NCBI GenBank assembly: GCA_029227215.1
Contig: JAQXZM010000037.1
Span: 1-61,373, forward strand
Direction of reading: 5' to 3'
Length of the DNA: 61,373 bases
Origin: Bifidobacteriaceae bacterium
GTDB lineage: Bacteria; Actinomycetota; Actinomycetes; Actinomycetales; Bifidobacteriaceae
A program made the position numbers and the translations under genes. Below, piece by piece: positions 33,108 through 41,617 of the stretch (position 1 is the stretch's first letter; every line of letters starts with the position of its first letter). Below the pieces are notes generated by a model. It saw nothing but the letters and a program-made list of their open reading frames with translations, was not told where the DNA came from and did not search any database.

Positions 33108-33146
33108 AGCCACGGATTATAATCCGTATTTTTATAATCCGTGGCT
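33108..33146. promoter_or_regulatory. operator-like palindrome upstream of the XRE gene
   Basis: AGCCACGGATTATA (33108-33121) and TATAATCCGTGGCT (33133-33146) are perfect inverted repeats. The left arm itself begins a second palindrome GGATTATAATCC. A TATAAT hexamer on the minus strand (33121-33116) could be the -10 of the regulator gene. Confidence 0.7.
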
Positions 33147-33154
33147 GCTGTACC

Positions 33155-33228
33155 GTGTTGTGCACTGTAGTGCGCGCTGCAGTGCACAACACAGTGCACG
33201 CTGTGTCGCGATTGCACGCTGTGTCGCG
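33155..33228. repeat. 13-bp inverted repeat followed by 16-bp direct repeats
   Basis: GTGTTGTGCACTG (33155-33167) is complementary to 33180-33192. TGCACGCTGTGTCGCG occurs at 33195-33210 and again at 33213-33228. This continues the repeat-rich intergenic region between the copper ATPase stop and the XRE start. Confidence 0.75.
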
Positions 33229-33353
33229 CGTTGTAGTGCGCGTAATGCTACGCGTTGTTTTGCGTGGCGTCTTGCCTGTTGGTCTGCGCGGTTCCTCATG
33301 GAATCACGCTGGAATCACGCAGAGAGGTCGCTGCCCCCGGGCGAAGCTGTGAC

Positions 33354-35963
33354 CTAGGCGTTGAGGAACTTGGCGGGATCCTTCTTGAAGGAATCCAGGC
33401 AGTTCGGGTTGCAGAAGTGGTACGTCGTGCCGTTGTATTCCCAGGAGAGGGAATCCGCGCCCACGGTCATGCCACACACCGGGTCGGTGAACGTGGCGGA
33501 GGAGGAATCGTCTTTCTTCTTGCCGAAGTGGAACATATCAGTGCCTTTCAATGTGTTGTGAGAATTGTTGTGTGCGTCGTCGTGTGAGTCCACGATGACC
33601 GTGGGCTCGGAATGCTGGGGCATTGCATGCTGCATGTCTGCAGCCACATGGGCGTTGCGCAGCCTGTTTGCATTGAGCACGAGGCAGATGGACGACATCG
33701 CCATCGCAGCTCCTGCAATCATGGGGCTGAGAAGCCAGCCAGTCAGCGGGTAGAGCACGCCGGCAGCCAGCGGGATGCCAATCATGTTGTAGGCGAACGC
33801 AAACACAAGGTTCTCGCGAATATTGTGCATCGTGGCGTTCGACAGATTCATTGCGGTGAGCACGCCAGTGAGACTGCCGTCCATGATCGTGACGTCCGCG
33901 GATTGCATCGCCACGTCGGTGCCGGTGCCCATCGCAATGCCGATATCGGCGGTCGCAAGGGCGGGGGCATCGTTGATGCCGTCGCCCACCATCGCCACCA
34001 GGCCATGATGACCGGCATTCTCCGCTTCCGTCTGGATGCGTTCGATCCACTTCGCCTTGCCATCGGGCAGGACGTTGCAAATCACCGTGTCGATGCCGAC
34101 TTCGCTTGCCACGGCTTTCGCCGTCGCCTCGGTGTCGCCGCTGAGCATGATCGTGGTCACGCCACGCGCCTTGAGTGCGGCGATTGCCTTGGGGGAATCC
34201 GGCTTGATCGGGTCATCGGCATAGCTGACTGCAGGCATGCTGCTCGGCGTGGAAGCGGGAGCTGCCTGACCTTGCTTCGCAAGATGGGCGACGCCCTCGG
34301 TCACGGTGCCGGTTTTGTCGAAGACGACGGTCGTGATGTCTTTCGCACGCTGGAGGGCGCTCGCAGAGGTCACGAGCACGCCATTGCGGGCGCCGAGCCC
34401 CAGGCCTGCGGTGACGGAAAGAGGCGTTGCCAGTCCCAAGGCGCACGGGCATGCGATGATGAGCACGCAGACGCCCGCCACCAGCGCATGGGCGAGGCGC
34501 GGCTGGGGGCCGATGGAGAGCCAGATGGCGAACGTCCACACCGAGATGAGGATGACGGCGGGTACGAAGATCGCTGCGATCTTATCGGCGAGTTGCTGCA
34601 CCGGAGCCTTCGTGGCTTGGGCCTTCGCCACCATCGCCACGATACCGGCGAGCACGGTGTCATCGCCTACCTTCGTTGCCTTGACAGCAAGCGGGGCGTT
34701 CATCGCCATCGTCGCGCCGGTGACGGCATCACCCACTGTGCGTTGCACGGGGCGGGACTCGCCGGTGATCATCGATTCGTCGATGTTCGCAGTGCCTGCC
34801 GCGATCACGCCATCGGTGGGGATGCGGTCGCCCGCCTTGGCGAGGAAGAGCTGGCCAGGCTTGAGCGAGTCAATCGGCACGCTGTGGCCTGCTCCAGGAT
34901 TGCCCCATGCGCCAGACTCCACCTCTGAGGCGTTCAGGAGCACCGCGGTGTTCGGGCGCAAGCCGATGAGCGCGTTGACGGCGTTGCCGGTGCCTTCGCG
35001 TGCCTTCGCTTCGAGCAACCTGCCGACGAGCACCAGCGTGATGACCACGCCGACCGATTCAAAGTAGGGTTCGCGCGAGCCTTCGGGGAAGGCCTGCGGG
35101 GCGATCATCACCGCAGTGCTGTAAAGATATGCCGCAAAGGTACCGAGCGTCACCAGCGAATTCATCTCCGGCGAGCGGTGTGCTAACGCCAGCCACCCGA
35201 CCTGATGGATTGGCCAGCCGCACAGGAACATCACTGGTGTGGTGAGGAGGAATTGCCAGAGCGGATTCGTGAGCCATGACGGCCATGCAGAGGTATCGAC
35301 CGACATCGCGACCATCGCATAGACGAACACCGGAATGGTGAGGATGGCGCTCACCGTGACGCGGCGCTTGAGATCCTTGGTCTCCGCGGACTTCTCAGTG
35401 GTGCTTTCCACGACACTTTCCGTTGCATCGCTGGCGCTTGCTGTCGCATCGCTGGCGCGTGTTGTGCCGCTTGCATTGACTGTGCTGGCATGAGTGCCGG
35501 TGGCATCGGGATGCGTTCCATGGTTGTCGGCATCAACGGCAGAAGACGTGTGCGAAGCGGAGTCGCTTTCCGTTGCCCCCGAAGCATTGGCATGCTTGCC
35601 GGACACCACGTGGAGCGAGCCGTGCACCATGTTCATGCCGCAGGCGAAGGGATAGTCGCCGGCCTTGAGCGCGGGCAGCTCCACAACGGTGCGTTGGTTG
35701 CCGGGAAGATGTGCGTCGATTCCCAGGTCGGAGAACACGACGTGCGACGTGCATTCGCCGGTCTCCTTGCGATCGAAGGTGATGGATGTGGGCAGACCTT
35801 CCTGCAGTTCGATGACCGCGGGGGAGTAGCCGCCTTGCACCGTGACGTCGATGGTCTGGGCGCCATCGTGCACCTGGGCCGCGCTGCCGGATCGCGAACC
35901 GAAGAAGTACCACAGGATGACGGCGCTGAGAAGCACCGCGACCACAATGATGGCAACGGTCAT
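33354..35963 (-). CDS. copper P1B-ATPase-like protein: cupredoxin + membrane ATPase lacking N-domain + YHS
   Basis: 869 residues from ATG 35963, which has a strong GGAGG SD. One N-terminal helix (about 2-20) is followed by a cupredoxin-like domain (about 38-120) with Cys and Met ligand candidates (GECTSHVVF, YPFACGMNMVHG). Then come eight ATPase helices. CPC at 505-507, YN in the seventh and MxxSS in the eighth helix are the Cu(I) P1B-1 pattern. D549 in DKTGT, MLSGD at about 606 and GDGIND are intact. However, only 57 residues separate DKTGT from MLSGD instead of roughly 180. The nucleotide-binding domain with its HP motif is missing. The C-terminal 45 residues form a YHS domain (DPVCGMTV, YHFCNPNC). 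Confidence 0.88.
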   Translation of the reverse strand: MTVAIIVVAVLLSAVILWYFFGSRSGSAAQVHDGAQTIDVTVQGGYSPAVIELQEGLPTSITFDRKETGECTSHVVFSDLGIDAHLPGNQRTVVELPALKAGDYPFACGMNMVHGSLHVVSGKHANASGATESDSASHTSSAVDADNHGTHPDATGTHASTVNASGTTRASDATASASDATESVVESTTEKSAETKDLKRRVTVSAILTIPVFVYAMVAMSVDTSAWPSWLTNPLWQFLLTTPVMFLCGWPIHQVGWLALAHRSPEMNSLVTLGTFAAYLYSTAVMIAPQAFPEGSREPYFESVGVVITLVLVGRLLEAKAREGTGNAVNALIGLRPNTAVLLNASEVESGAWGNPGAGHSVPIDSLKPGQLFLAKAGDRIPTDGVIAAGTANIDESMITGESRPVQRTVGDAVTGATMAMNAPLAVKATKVGDDTVLAGIVAMVAKAQATKAPVQQLADKIAAIFVPAVILISVWTFAIWLSIGPQPRLAHALVAGVCVLIIACPCALGLATPLSVTAGLGLGARNGVLVTSASALQRAKDITTVVFDKTGTVTEGVAHLAKQGQAAPASTPSSMPAVSYADDPIKPDSPKAIAALKARGVTTIMLSGDTEATAKAVASEVGIDTVICNVLPDGKAKWIERIQTEAENAGHHGLVAMVGDGINDAPALATADIGIAMGTGTDVAMQSADVTIMDGSLTGVLTAMNLSNATMHNIRENLVFAFAYNMIGIPLAAGVLYPLTGWLLSPMIAGAAMAMSSICLVLNANRLRNAHVAADMQHAMPQHSEPTVIVDSHDDAHNNSHNTLKGTDMFHFGKKKDDSSSATFTDPVCGMTVGADSLSWEYNGTTYHFCNPNCLDSFKKDPAKFLNA

Positions 35964-36093
35964 GCTGGCCTCCGTTTCTCGGCATGGCATGGTGCCATGC
36001 CATCTGATGACGAATGAAGCACTCGTGGGATGGAGGCCGATGGTTGGCTGAAGCCGTGCCGGCGCGTTCCGCGGTGGGACGTTCATCGTCAAC

Positions 36094-36115
36094 ATACCCA
36101 GATGTCGCTGGGAAT
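36094..36115. promoter_or_regulatory. possible copper-responsive (CsoR-type) operator
   Basis: ATACCCAG and CTGGGAAT form an imperfect dyad with a 6-nt spacer, about 130 bp upstream of the copper ATPase start. The ATACCC-GGG layout resembles known CsoR sites. No csoR gene is in the window. Nothing else convincing lies in 35964-36315. Confidence 0.3.
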
Positions 36116-36328
36116 GGAACTGAGCCAGTCATGTTTCGTTAAGCGCGAAATCGTTGCAAAACTGCCATACGTGAGACTGGGCTGATGCTTCTTGGGCTTC
36201 GCGCTGCTTTTCGTGCAGCGCTTTCTCGGTGACCCGGGCCGTTGGATCAGGGATGCTGGTCAGTTGTTGGGATTCCGAGGGACTCGCCGTGCGTTGTGTC
36301 CGCCTGCCGCTAGTGTACAATCGAACAT

Positions 36329-37753
36329 ATGTTCGGTCAAATCGGAGAGGTCGTCATCCTCATCATCATGACGCTAATCGGCGTGGCGCTGGGCTTTCTG
36401 CTCGGCCGTGCCACCGCTTCGCGTTCCGCTGCGCCTGGCGAGCCAGGCGATGGGCAGTCGTATGCGCAGGGCATGAATCCCCAGGGCATGAATCCACAGG
36501 AAGCGCAAGCCGCGCGGGCCCAGATCGCCCAATTGCAAAGCCAAGTGGCACAGGAGCATGCCCAGTCGGCGGCCGCCACGAGCGGAGCCAACGAGATGAA
36601 ACAGCAGATCGCTTACCTGCAGTCGCTTATCGCTCAGCTGCAACAGCAGGAGGCAGATCGCGTCCAAGCTCAGAGGGAGCGTGACGCCGCACAGCAGCAA
36701 GAAAAGCTTGGTGAGCAGGCGAAGCAGAAGGATGCTCAAACGCAGTTGCTCCAGGCGTTCGCTCCCGTTCAGAAGAACCTCGACGAGCTGGGGCGCCGCG
36801 TCGCCACGATGGAGGAGTCGCACAAGCAGTCCGAAGGCATGCTGAACGCGAATCTCAAGACCCTTGAGCAACGTCAGCAGGAGCTCAACCGTGCCACGTC
36901 ATCGCTTGCTTCCGCGTTGAGCAATAACAAGGTGCGCGGCGCCCTTGGCGAGGTTCAGCTGAGGAACATCGTCGAGTCCGCGGGGCTCGTCGAGCATGTG
37001 GATTTCGAGACGCAGGTGGTGCTCGCCGACGCCTCCAAGCGCCCGGACATGGTCATCAAGCTGCCAGGTGGCAAGTCGATCCCCGTGGACGCGAAGACAC
37101 CGTACAGCGATTACAGCCAGGCTTGTGCAATTCCCGATTCCGCGCCGGAAAGCGAGCTCGAGCGCAAGAAGCAGCTGTTGGCGAACCATGCCAAGGCGGT
37201 GCGCAAGCACGTGGATGACCTTGCTGTGCGCGACTACCACGATTGCCTGCCGGATGCGCCGGACTTCACCATCGCCTTCATCCCCAGCGCTACCGTGCTC
37301 CAGGCGGCGCTTGACGCCGACCCGGGCCTGCTCGACTATGCGTTCTCGCACAACGTGGCGCTGTGCTCGCCGGTCACGCTGTGGGCCGTGCTCAAGTCCG
37401 TCGCCCATGCCTGGCAGCAGCAGGGGCTCACCGACGAGGCGAAGGAGCTCTACCAGGACGTCAAGGAACTCTATTCTCGTCTGAGCACGATGGGAGACAC
37501 CATCAATACCTTGGGCAAGAGCGTGACATCGGTGGTCAAGAATTACAACAAGCTCGTCGGCTCCTTGGAAAAGCGTGTGCTGCCGTCCGCTCGCAAGATC
37601 CAAAAGATCGACATGAGCAAAGTCATCGAACCGATTCCGCAACTCGACCCCGACAAGACCGATGTGCGCGAGCTCACCGCGGCGGAGTTCACGCAGAATG
37701 ACGATCCCGTACTCAACGTTGGCGTGCAGAGTGCATCGAACGTTGACATGTAG
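36329..37753 (+). CDS. rmuC: DNA recombination protein RmuC
   Basis: RmuC family proteins limit inversions at short repeats; they carry a PD-(D/E)XK nuclease-like core. The 474 residues begin with a membrane helix (IGEVVILIIMTLIGVALGFL), then a Gln/Ala-rich coiled coil (about 50-190). The RmuC core follows, with GALGEVQLRNIVESAGL, DASKRPDMVIKLPGGKSIPV-type text (key residues RPDMVI, VDAKTPY) and YEFALSHNV-like YAFSHNVALCSPVTL. TACAAT (36316-36321) ends 7 nt before the ATG, so leaderless. The C-terminus runs into a 24-nt tandem-repeat tract. Confidence 0.93.
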   Translation: MFGQIGEVVILIIMTLIGVALGFLLGRATASRSAAPGEPGDGQSYAQGMNPQGMNPQEAQAARAQIAQLQSQVAQEHAQSAAATSGANEMKQQIAYLQSLIAQLQQQEADRVQAQRERDAAQQQEKLGEQAKQKDAQTQLLQAFAPVQKNLDELGRRVATMEESHKQSEGMLNANLKTLEQRQQELNRATSSLASALSNNKVRGALGEVQLRNIVESAGLVEHVDFETQVVLADASKRPDMVIKLPGGKSIPVDAKTPYSDYSQACAIPDSAPESELERKKQLLANHAKAVRKHVDDLAVRDYHDCLPDAPDFTIAFIPSATVLQAALDADPGLLDYAFSHNVALCSPVTLWAVLKSVAHAWQQQGLTDEAKELYQDVKELYSRLSTMGDTINTLGKSVTSVVKNYNKLVGSLEKRVLPSARKIQKIDMSKVIEPIPQLDPDKTDVRELTAAEFTQNDDPVLNVGVQSASNVDM

Positions 37754-37766
37754 GATCTGCCAGGAG

Positions 37767-37950
37767 CTGACGTGCAGGGTGCGCCGAGCGCTGACGTGCA
37801 GGATCGGGCACTGGCGTGCAGGGTATGCCAGGCACTGGCGTGCAGGGTGCATCGGTCACTGGCGTGCAGGGTGCATCGGGCGCTGATACTCAAAGTGTGC
37901 AGGGCGCTGACATGCTGGGCACACCGGTGTCTGCCGTGCAGGGCAATGAG
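37767..37950 (+). repeat. 24-nt tandem repeats beyond the rmuC stop
   Basis: About eight degenerate units of the type CACTGGCGTGCAGGGTGCAT plus four bases continue from the rmuC 3' end. In one frame they read GVQGASGT-like octapeptides, with one shorter (21-nt) unit. The last rmuC codons (GVQSASNVDM) belong to the same pattern. Confidence 0.8.
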
Positions 37951-37962
37951 TAGGGTGGAAGC

Positions 37963-38754
37963 ATGACTTCCGAATTTAAACCGACTGGTGCGCCGGATGT
38001 ACGCGAGGCTGTCAGCTATGACATGCGCGAGCCCAAGGACCGCTTGCGCGACATGGTGGCCACCGAGGTGCGCAGCAAGCCGTTCAGCGAGCTGTTCACC
38101 GTGAGCCTGGACCATGAGGGCGCCCAGTTGGCGGGCCATGTGCTGCTCGACACCTTGGAAGAGCAAGGCTATGGCCTGGACGATTTCGATGCGGTCGGTG
38201 CACTGACCGCCGCCGCCGTGCCGTTTGCGTGCGCGATGGTGCATGCCGCCGCGTCCCGCGGGCAGGACCTCGATGCGTTCGTCATGGATTTCGTCTACCC
38301 CTCCATCAAGGGTCCGTCCATTGACGGCAAGCGCGTGGTGCTGCTTGATTCATGGCTGTCCGAGAAGTCGTATGTGCAGACGTCCTCGCTCGTCACACTG
38401 CGCCATGGCAATGAATTGGGGCTCGATTTCTCCATCGTCACGTCCCGCGGCGCCCAGGTGGTGGCGATCGCCTCGCTCGTAGGCGGCGTGAAGGACCAGG
38501 CAAATGTGAAGGAACAGGCAACGAAGAATGCCGCCGCACAGCAGGTCCAGCCGACCATCGGCGAGCCCACCCGCACCATTGATGTGGTGGATCCCGTCAA
38601 CGACAAGCACACCGAACTGCCGTTCATCGAGGTCTTCGACGAATACGCGCTGCGTGACGGGAATCAGGCTGATACCGGCATCGCTGCTTCCACGGCTGAT
38701 GCCGATACCACCGACTCCCGTCATGCCGACCCCGATACTACCGAGGCAGCATAG
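37963..38754 (+). CDS. phosphoribosyltransferase-like protein of unknown specificity
   Basis: 263 residues. The core (about 30-165) resembles an orotate phosphoribosyltransferase fold: FTVSLDHEGAQLAGHVLL, VGALTAAAVPFACAMVHAA and KRVVLLDSWLSEKS. The last replaces the usual acidic PRPP loop (VVDDVxTTGxS). With the two adjacent acidic residues reduced to one, catalysis on PRPP is doubtful. The C-terminal 90 residues are polar and low complexity. TAGGGT (37951-37956) ends 6 nt before the ATG. The TrmH-type gene starts 11 nt after its stop, so they are co-transcribed. Confidence 0.7.
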   Translation: MTSEFKPTGAPDVREAVSYDMREPKDRLRDMVATEVRSKPFSELFTVSLDHEGAQLAGHVLLDTLEEQGYGLDDFDAVGALTAAAVPFACAMVHAAASRGQDLDAFVMDFVYPSIKGPSIDGKRVVLLDSWLSEKSYVQTSSLVTLRHGNELGLDFSIVTSRGAQVVAIASLVGGVKDQANVKEQATKNAAAQQVQPTIGEPTRTIDVVDPVNDKHTELPFIEVFDEYALRDGNQADTGIAASTADADTTDSRHADPDTTEAA

Positions 38755-38765
38755 AGGCAACATCC

Positions 38766-39467
38766 GTGCACGAACCGTCTGAATTCACCAAGCAAGTCGC
38801 GGCATCCGGCGAGCCCGAATGGCGTGAGATCGGCGTGGGGCCGTGGGCCGAGGAACATCCCGGCGAACCCATCCCGACAGACCCGCGCTATGATCCCGAA
38901 CTGTTGCGCGACGGCGACCGACGCAATGTAATGGACCGCTACCGGTATTGGTCGGTCGATGCCATCAAAGCCGATCTCGACCAGCAAGGCCGCCATCCGT
39001 TCGAAGTCGCCATCGAGAACTGGACGCACGACTTCAACATCGGCTCCATCGTGCGCACCGCCAATGCCTTCACCGCCAACCGCGTGCACATCGTGGGACC
39101 CCACAAGTGGAACCGCAAGGGCGCGCTCATGACCGAGCTCTACCAGCATGTGGAGCATCACCCCAGCATCGAAGCGCTCCTCGACGATGTGCGCCGCGAA
39201 TCCGACGAGGCAGGGCTGCCAATGCCGCGCATCATCGCGCTCGATATCGTGCCGGGAGCCGTGCCGATCGAGACCTACGACTTCCCCGAGCGTTGCCTCA
39301 TGCTCTTCGGTGCCGAGGGGCCGGGCCTGTCGAAGAAGGCACTGGAACTGGCGGATGACGTTGTGTACATCTCTCAGTTCGGCTCCGTGCGTTCCCTCAA
39401 CGCTGGTGCGGCGGCGGCCGTGGCGATGCATGCGTGGATCGCCCAGCACGCTGCGCCGCGTGCCTGA
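38766..39467 (+). CDS. TrmH/SpoU-family RNA 2'-O-methyltransferase
   Basis: SAM-dependent methyltransferase with the knotted SPOUT fold. 233 residues, GTG start. Motif 1 is FNIGSIVRTANAF with the catalytic Asn and Arg. Motif 2 is LMLFGAEGPGLS, and motif 3 SVRSLNAGAAAAVAM. The N-terminal 60 residues are an extra, poorly conserved segment. The RNA target (tRNA or rRNA) cannot be decided. No hairpin with a clear T-tract was found in the 274 nt before gatC. Confidence 0.92.
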   Translation: MHEPSEFTKQVAASGEPEWREIGVGPWAEEHPGEPIPTDPRYDPELLRDGDRRNVMDRYRYWSVDAIKADLDQQGRHPFEVAIENWTHDFNIGSIVRTANAFTANRVHIVGPHKWNRKGALMTELYQHVEHHPSIEALLDDVRRESDEAGLPMPRIIALDIVPGAVPIETYDFPERCLMLFGAEGPGLSKKALELADDVVYISQFGSVRSLNAGAAAAVAMHAWIAQHAAPRA

Positions 39468-39741
39468 AAGCACCGTGCTGCGTGTTTCGCGCGCCTTGCG
39501 GGTGCCGCTCCCTGTGCGCGGCATCCGCGCCCTGCGTGCGCCACATCGTGCCATGACCCAGCCCTGTCAATCCCCTATCAACGCCCTACCCGCACTCCGT
39601 CAACACCTCACATGACCTCTGCCCGCGCACATGAACCCGCGCAAACGCCCGTAATATCCCTCGAAATCACCATGAAATCCCCGCGGAATGCCCGTGGAAT
39701 CCGCCCCGGCCGTGTCACGCTGAACTCATATAGTTGGGGAC

Positions 39742-40035
39742 ATGGCAACATTCACACGCAAAGAGATGGAGCATCTGGCAGATCTGTCCAGAATCGCTCT
39801 GACCGATGAAGAAATCACCCGTATGCAGGGCGAGCTCAACGTCATCGCCGACGCCATCGATGAGGTCCAGAAGGTCGCGACCGATGATGTGCAGCCGACC
39901 GCCAACCCGATTCCGCTCGAAGCCTATCTGCGCCCGGACGTGCCCGAGAAGCCGCTGACGCAGGAAGAGGCCCTCTCCGGTGGCCCGGTCACCGACCAGG
40001 GCATGTTCGTCGCCCCGCAGATCCTGGGCGAGTGA
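39742..40035 (+). CDS. gatC: Asp-tRNA(Asn)/Glu-tRNA(Gln) amidotransferase subunit C
   Basis: 97-residue linker subunit that wraps around GatA and GatB. The family start reads [21 protein letters not shown], and the C-terminus contains [22 protein letters not shown] (39729-39734) ends 7 nt before the ATG, so the operon mRNA is probably leaderless. First gene of gatCAB, which makes Gln-tRNA and Asn-tRNA by transamidation. Confidence 0.96.
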   Translation: MATFTRKEMEHLADLSRIALTDEEITRMQGELNVIADAIDEVQKVATDDVQPTANPIPLEAYLRPDVPEKPLTQEEALSGGPVTDQGMFVAPQILGE

Positions 40036-40051
40036 GGGGAAAGCCACAACC

Positions 40052-41596
40052 ATGAGCACAACGAATAACGAATTGGTCAAGCTCACCGCCTCCCAGATGG
40101 CGGAGAAGATCCGTTCCAAGGAAGTCTCCAGCCGCGAACTGACGCAGGCCGAGCTTGACGTCATCGACGCCGCGGAGCCGCAGCTCCACGCATTCCTTCA
40201 CGTCTCCGCCGACGAGGCGCTCGCCCAGGCCGATGCCTTCGACAAGAAGCTCGCCGCCGGCGAGACCGACGGCATGCCTGAGCTGGCGGGCGTGCCGATT
40301 GCGATCAAGGACATGATCGTGACCAAGGGCATCCCCACCACCGCCGCTTCCAAGATCCTCGAAGGCTGGGTGCCGCCGTACGACGCCACGGTGATCGAGA
40401 AGATCAAGGCCGCGGGCATGCCGATCCTGGGCAAGACGAACCTCGATGAGTTCGCCCAGGGCTCCTCCACCGAGCATTCCGCTTTCGGCAACACCTACAA
40501 CCCGTGGGACAAGCAGCGCGTGCCCGGTGGCTCCGGCGGCGGTTCCGCGGCGGCAGTGAGCTCCTATGAAGCCCCGCTCGCACTCGGCACCGATACCGGC
40601 GGCTCCATCCGCCAGCCCGCCTCCTTCACCGGCAGCGTGGGCGTCAAGCCCACCTACGGTGGCGTGAGCCGTTATGGCGCCATCGCCATGGCATCCTCCC
40701 TCGACCAGATCGGCCCGTGCGCGCGCACCGTGCTTGACGCCGCCCTGCTCCACGAGGTCATCGGCGGCAACGACCGCCGCGACTCCACGTCCATCCCCGA
40801 GCCGATGCCGCCGGTGGTGGCAGCCGCCCGCGAAGGCCTGAAGCGCGACCTCAAGGGCGTGCGCGTCGGCCTCATCAAGGAGATCAGCGGTAATGGCGAA
40901 GGCTTCCAGCCCGGCGTCGCCAAGCGTTTCGACGAAGCGGTCAAGCTTCTCGAATCGATGGGCGCCACCGTGACCGAGGTGAGCCTGCCCCACCTGTCGT
41001 ACTCCTTGGGCGCGTACTACATCATCATGCCGTCTGAGGTCAGCTCCAACCTGGCCCGTTACGACGGCATGCGCTACGGCCTGCGCGTCATGCCCCCGGC
41101 AGACGTGCCGCAGACCGCCGCCAACATGATGGCCTACACCCGCGAAGCCGGTTTCGGCGACGAGGTCAAGCGCCGCATCATCCTGGGCACCTACGCCCTC
41201 TCCGCCGGCTACTACGACGCGTGGTACGGCTCGGCGCAGAAGGTGCGCACGCTCGTCATCGAGGACTTCGCCAAGGCCTTCGAGCAGGTGGACGTGCTCG
41301 CATCCCCGACCGCCCCGACCACCGCGTTCAAGTTCGGCGAAAAGACCGATGACCCGCTCGCCATGTACTTGGGCGACGTGACCACCATCCCCGCCAACCT
41401 CGCCGGCGTGCCCGCCATCTCCGTGCCGTGCGGCGTGGACGACGAGACGCACATGCCTGTGGGCTTCCAGTTCTTCGCTCCGCAGAAGCGCGACGACGCC
41501 ATGTACAAGCCGGCGGCGGCCCTCGAAGCCGCGCTGGAAGAGACGTGGGGCGGCAACATCCTCACCAAGATGGCCACGCCGTGGCTTGCTGACTGA
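40052..41596 (+). CDS. gatA: Asp-tRNA(Asn)/Glu-tRNA(Gln) amidotransferase subunit A
   Basis: Amidase-signature glutaminase that feeds ammonia to GatB. The ATG at 40052 ([10 protein letters not shown], 514 aa) is the right start; the open frame upstream overlaps gatC. The catalytic Lys is in AIKDMI. The Ser-cisSer region is [11 protein letters not shown], and the nucleophile lies in [12 protein letters not shown]. 16 nt separate it from gatC, 21 nt from gatB. Confidence 0.98.
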   Translation: MSTTNNELVKLTASQMAEKIRSKEVSSRELTQAELDVIDAAEPQLHAFLHVSADEALAQADAFDKKLAAGETDGMPELAGVPIAIKDMIVTKGIPTTAASKILEGWVPPYDATVIEKIKAAGMPILGKTNLDEFAQGSSTEHSAFGNTYNPWDKQRVPGGSGGGSAAAVSSYEAPLALGTDTGGSIRQPASFTGSVGVKPTYGGVSRYGAIAMASSLDQIGPCARTVLDAALLHEVIGGNDRRDSTSIPEPMPPVVAAAREGLKRDLKGVRVGLIKEISGNGEGFQPGVAKRFDEAVKLLESMGATVTEVSLPHLSYSLGAYYIIMPSEVSSNLARYDGMRYGLRVMPPADVPQTAANMMAYTREAGFGDEVKRRIILGTYALSAGYYDAWYGSAQKVRTLVIEDFAKAFEQVDVLASPTAPTTAFKFGEKTDDPLAMYLGDVTTIPANLAGVPAISVPCGVDDETHMPVGFQFFAPQKRDDAMYKPAAALEAALEETWGGNILTKMATPWLAD

Positions 41597-41617
41597 CGGA
41601 GAGGCAAAGGTTTCAAA

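Noticed and set aside
36129-36320. small minus-strand gene ending in FALNET
   Set aside because: No SD, unusual composition, and it lies antisense to the rmuC promoter; nothing supports translation.
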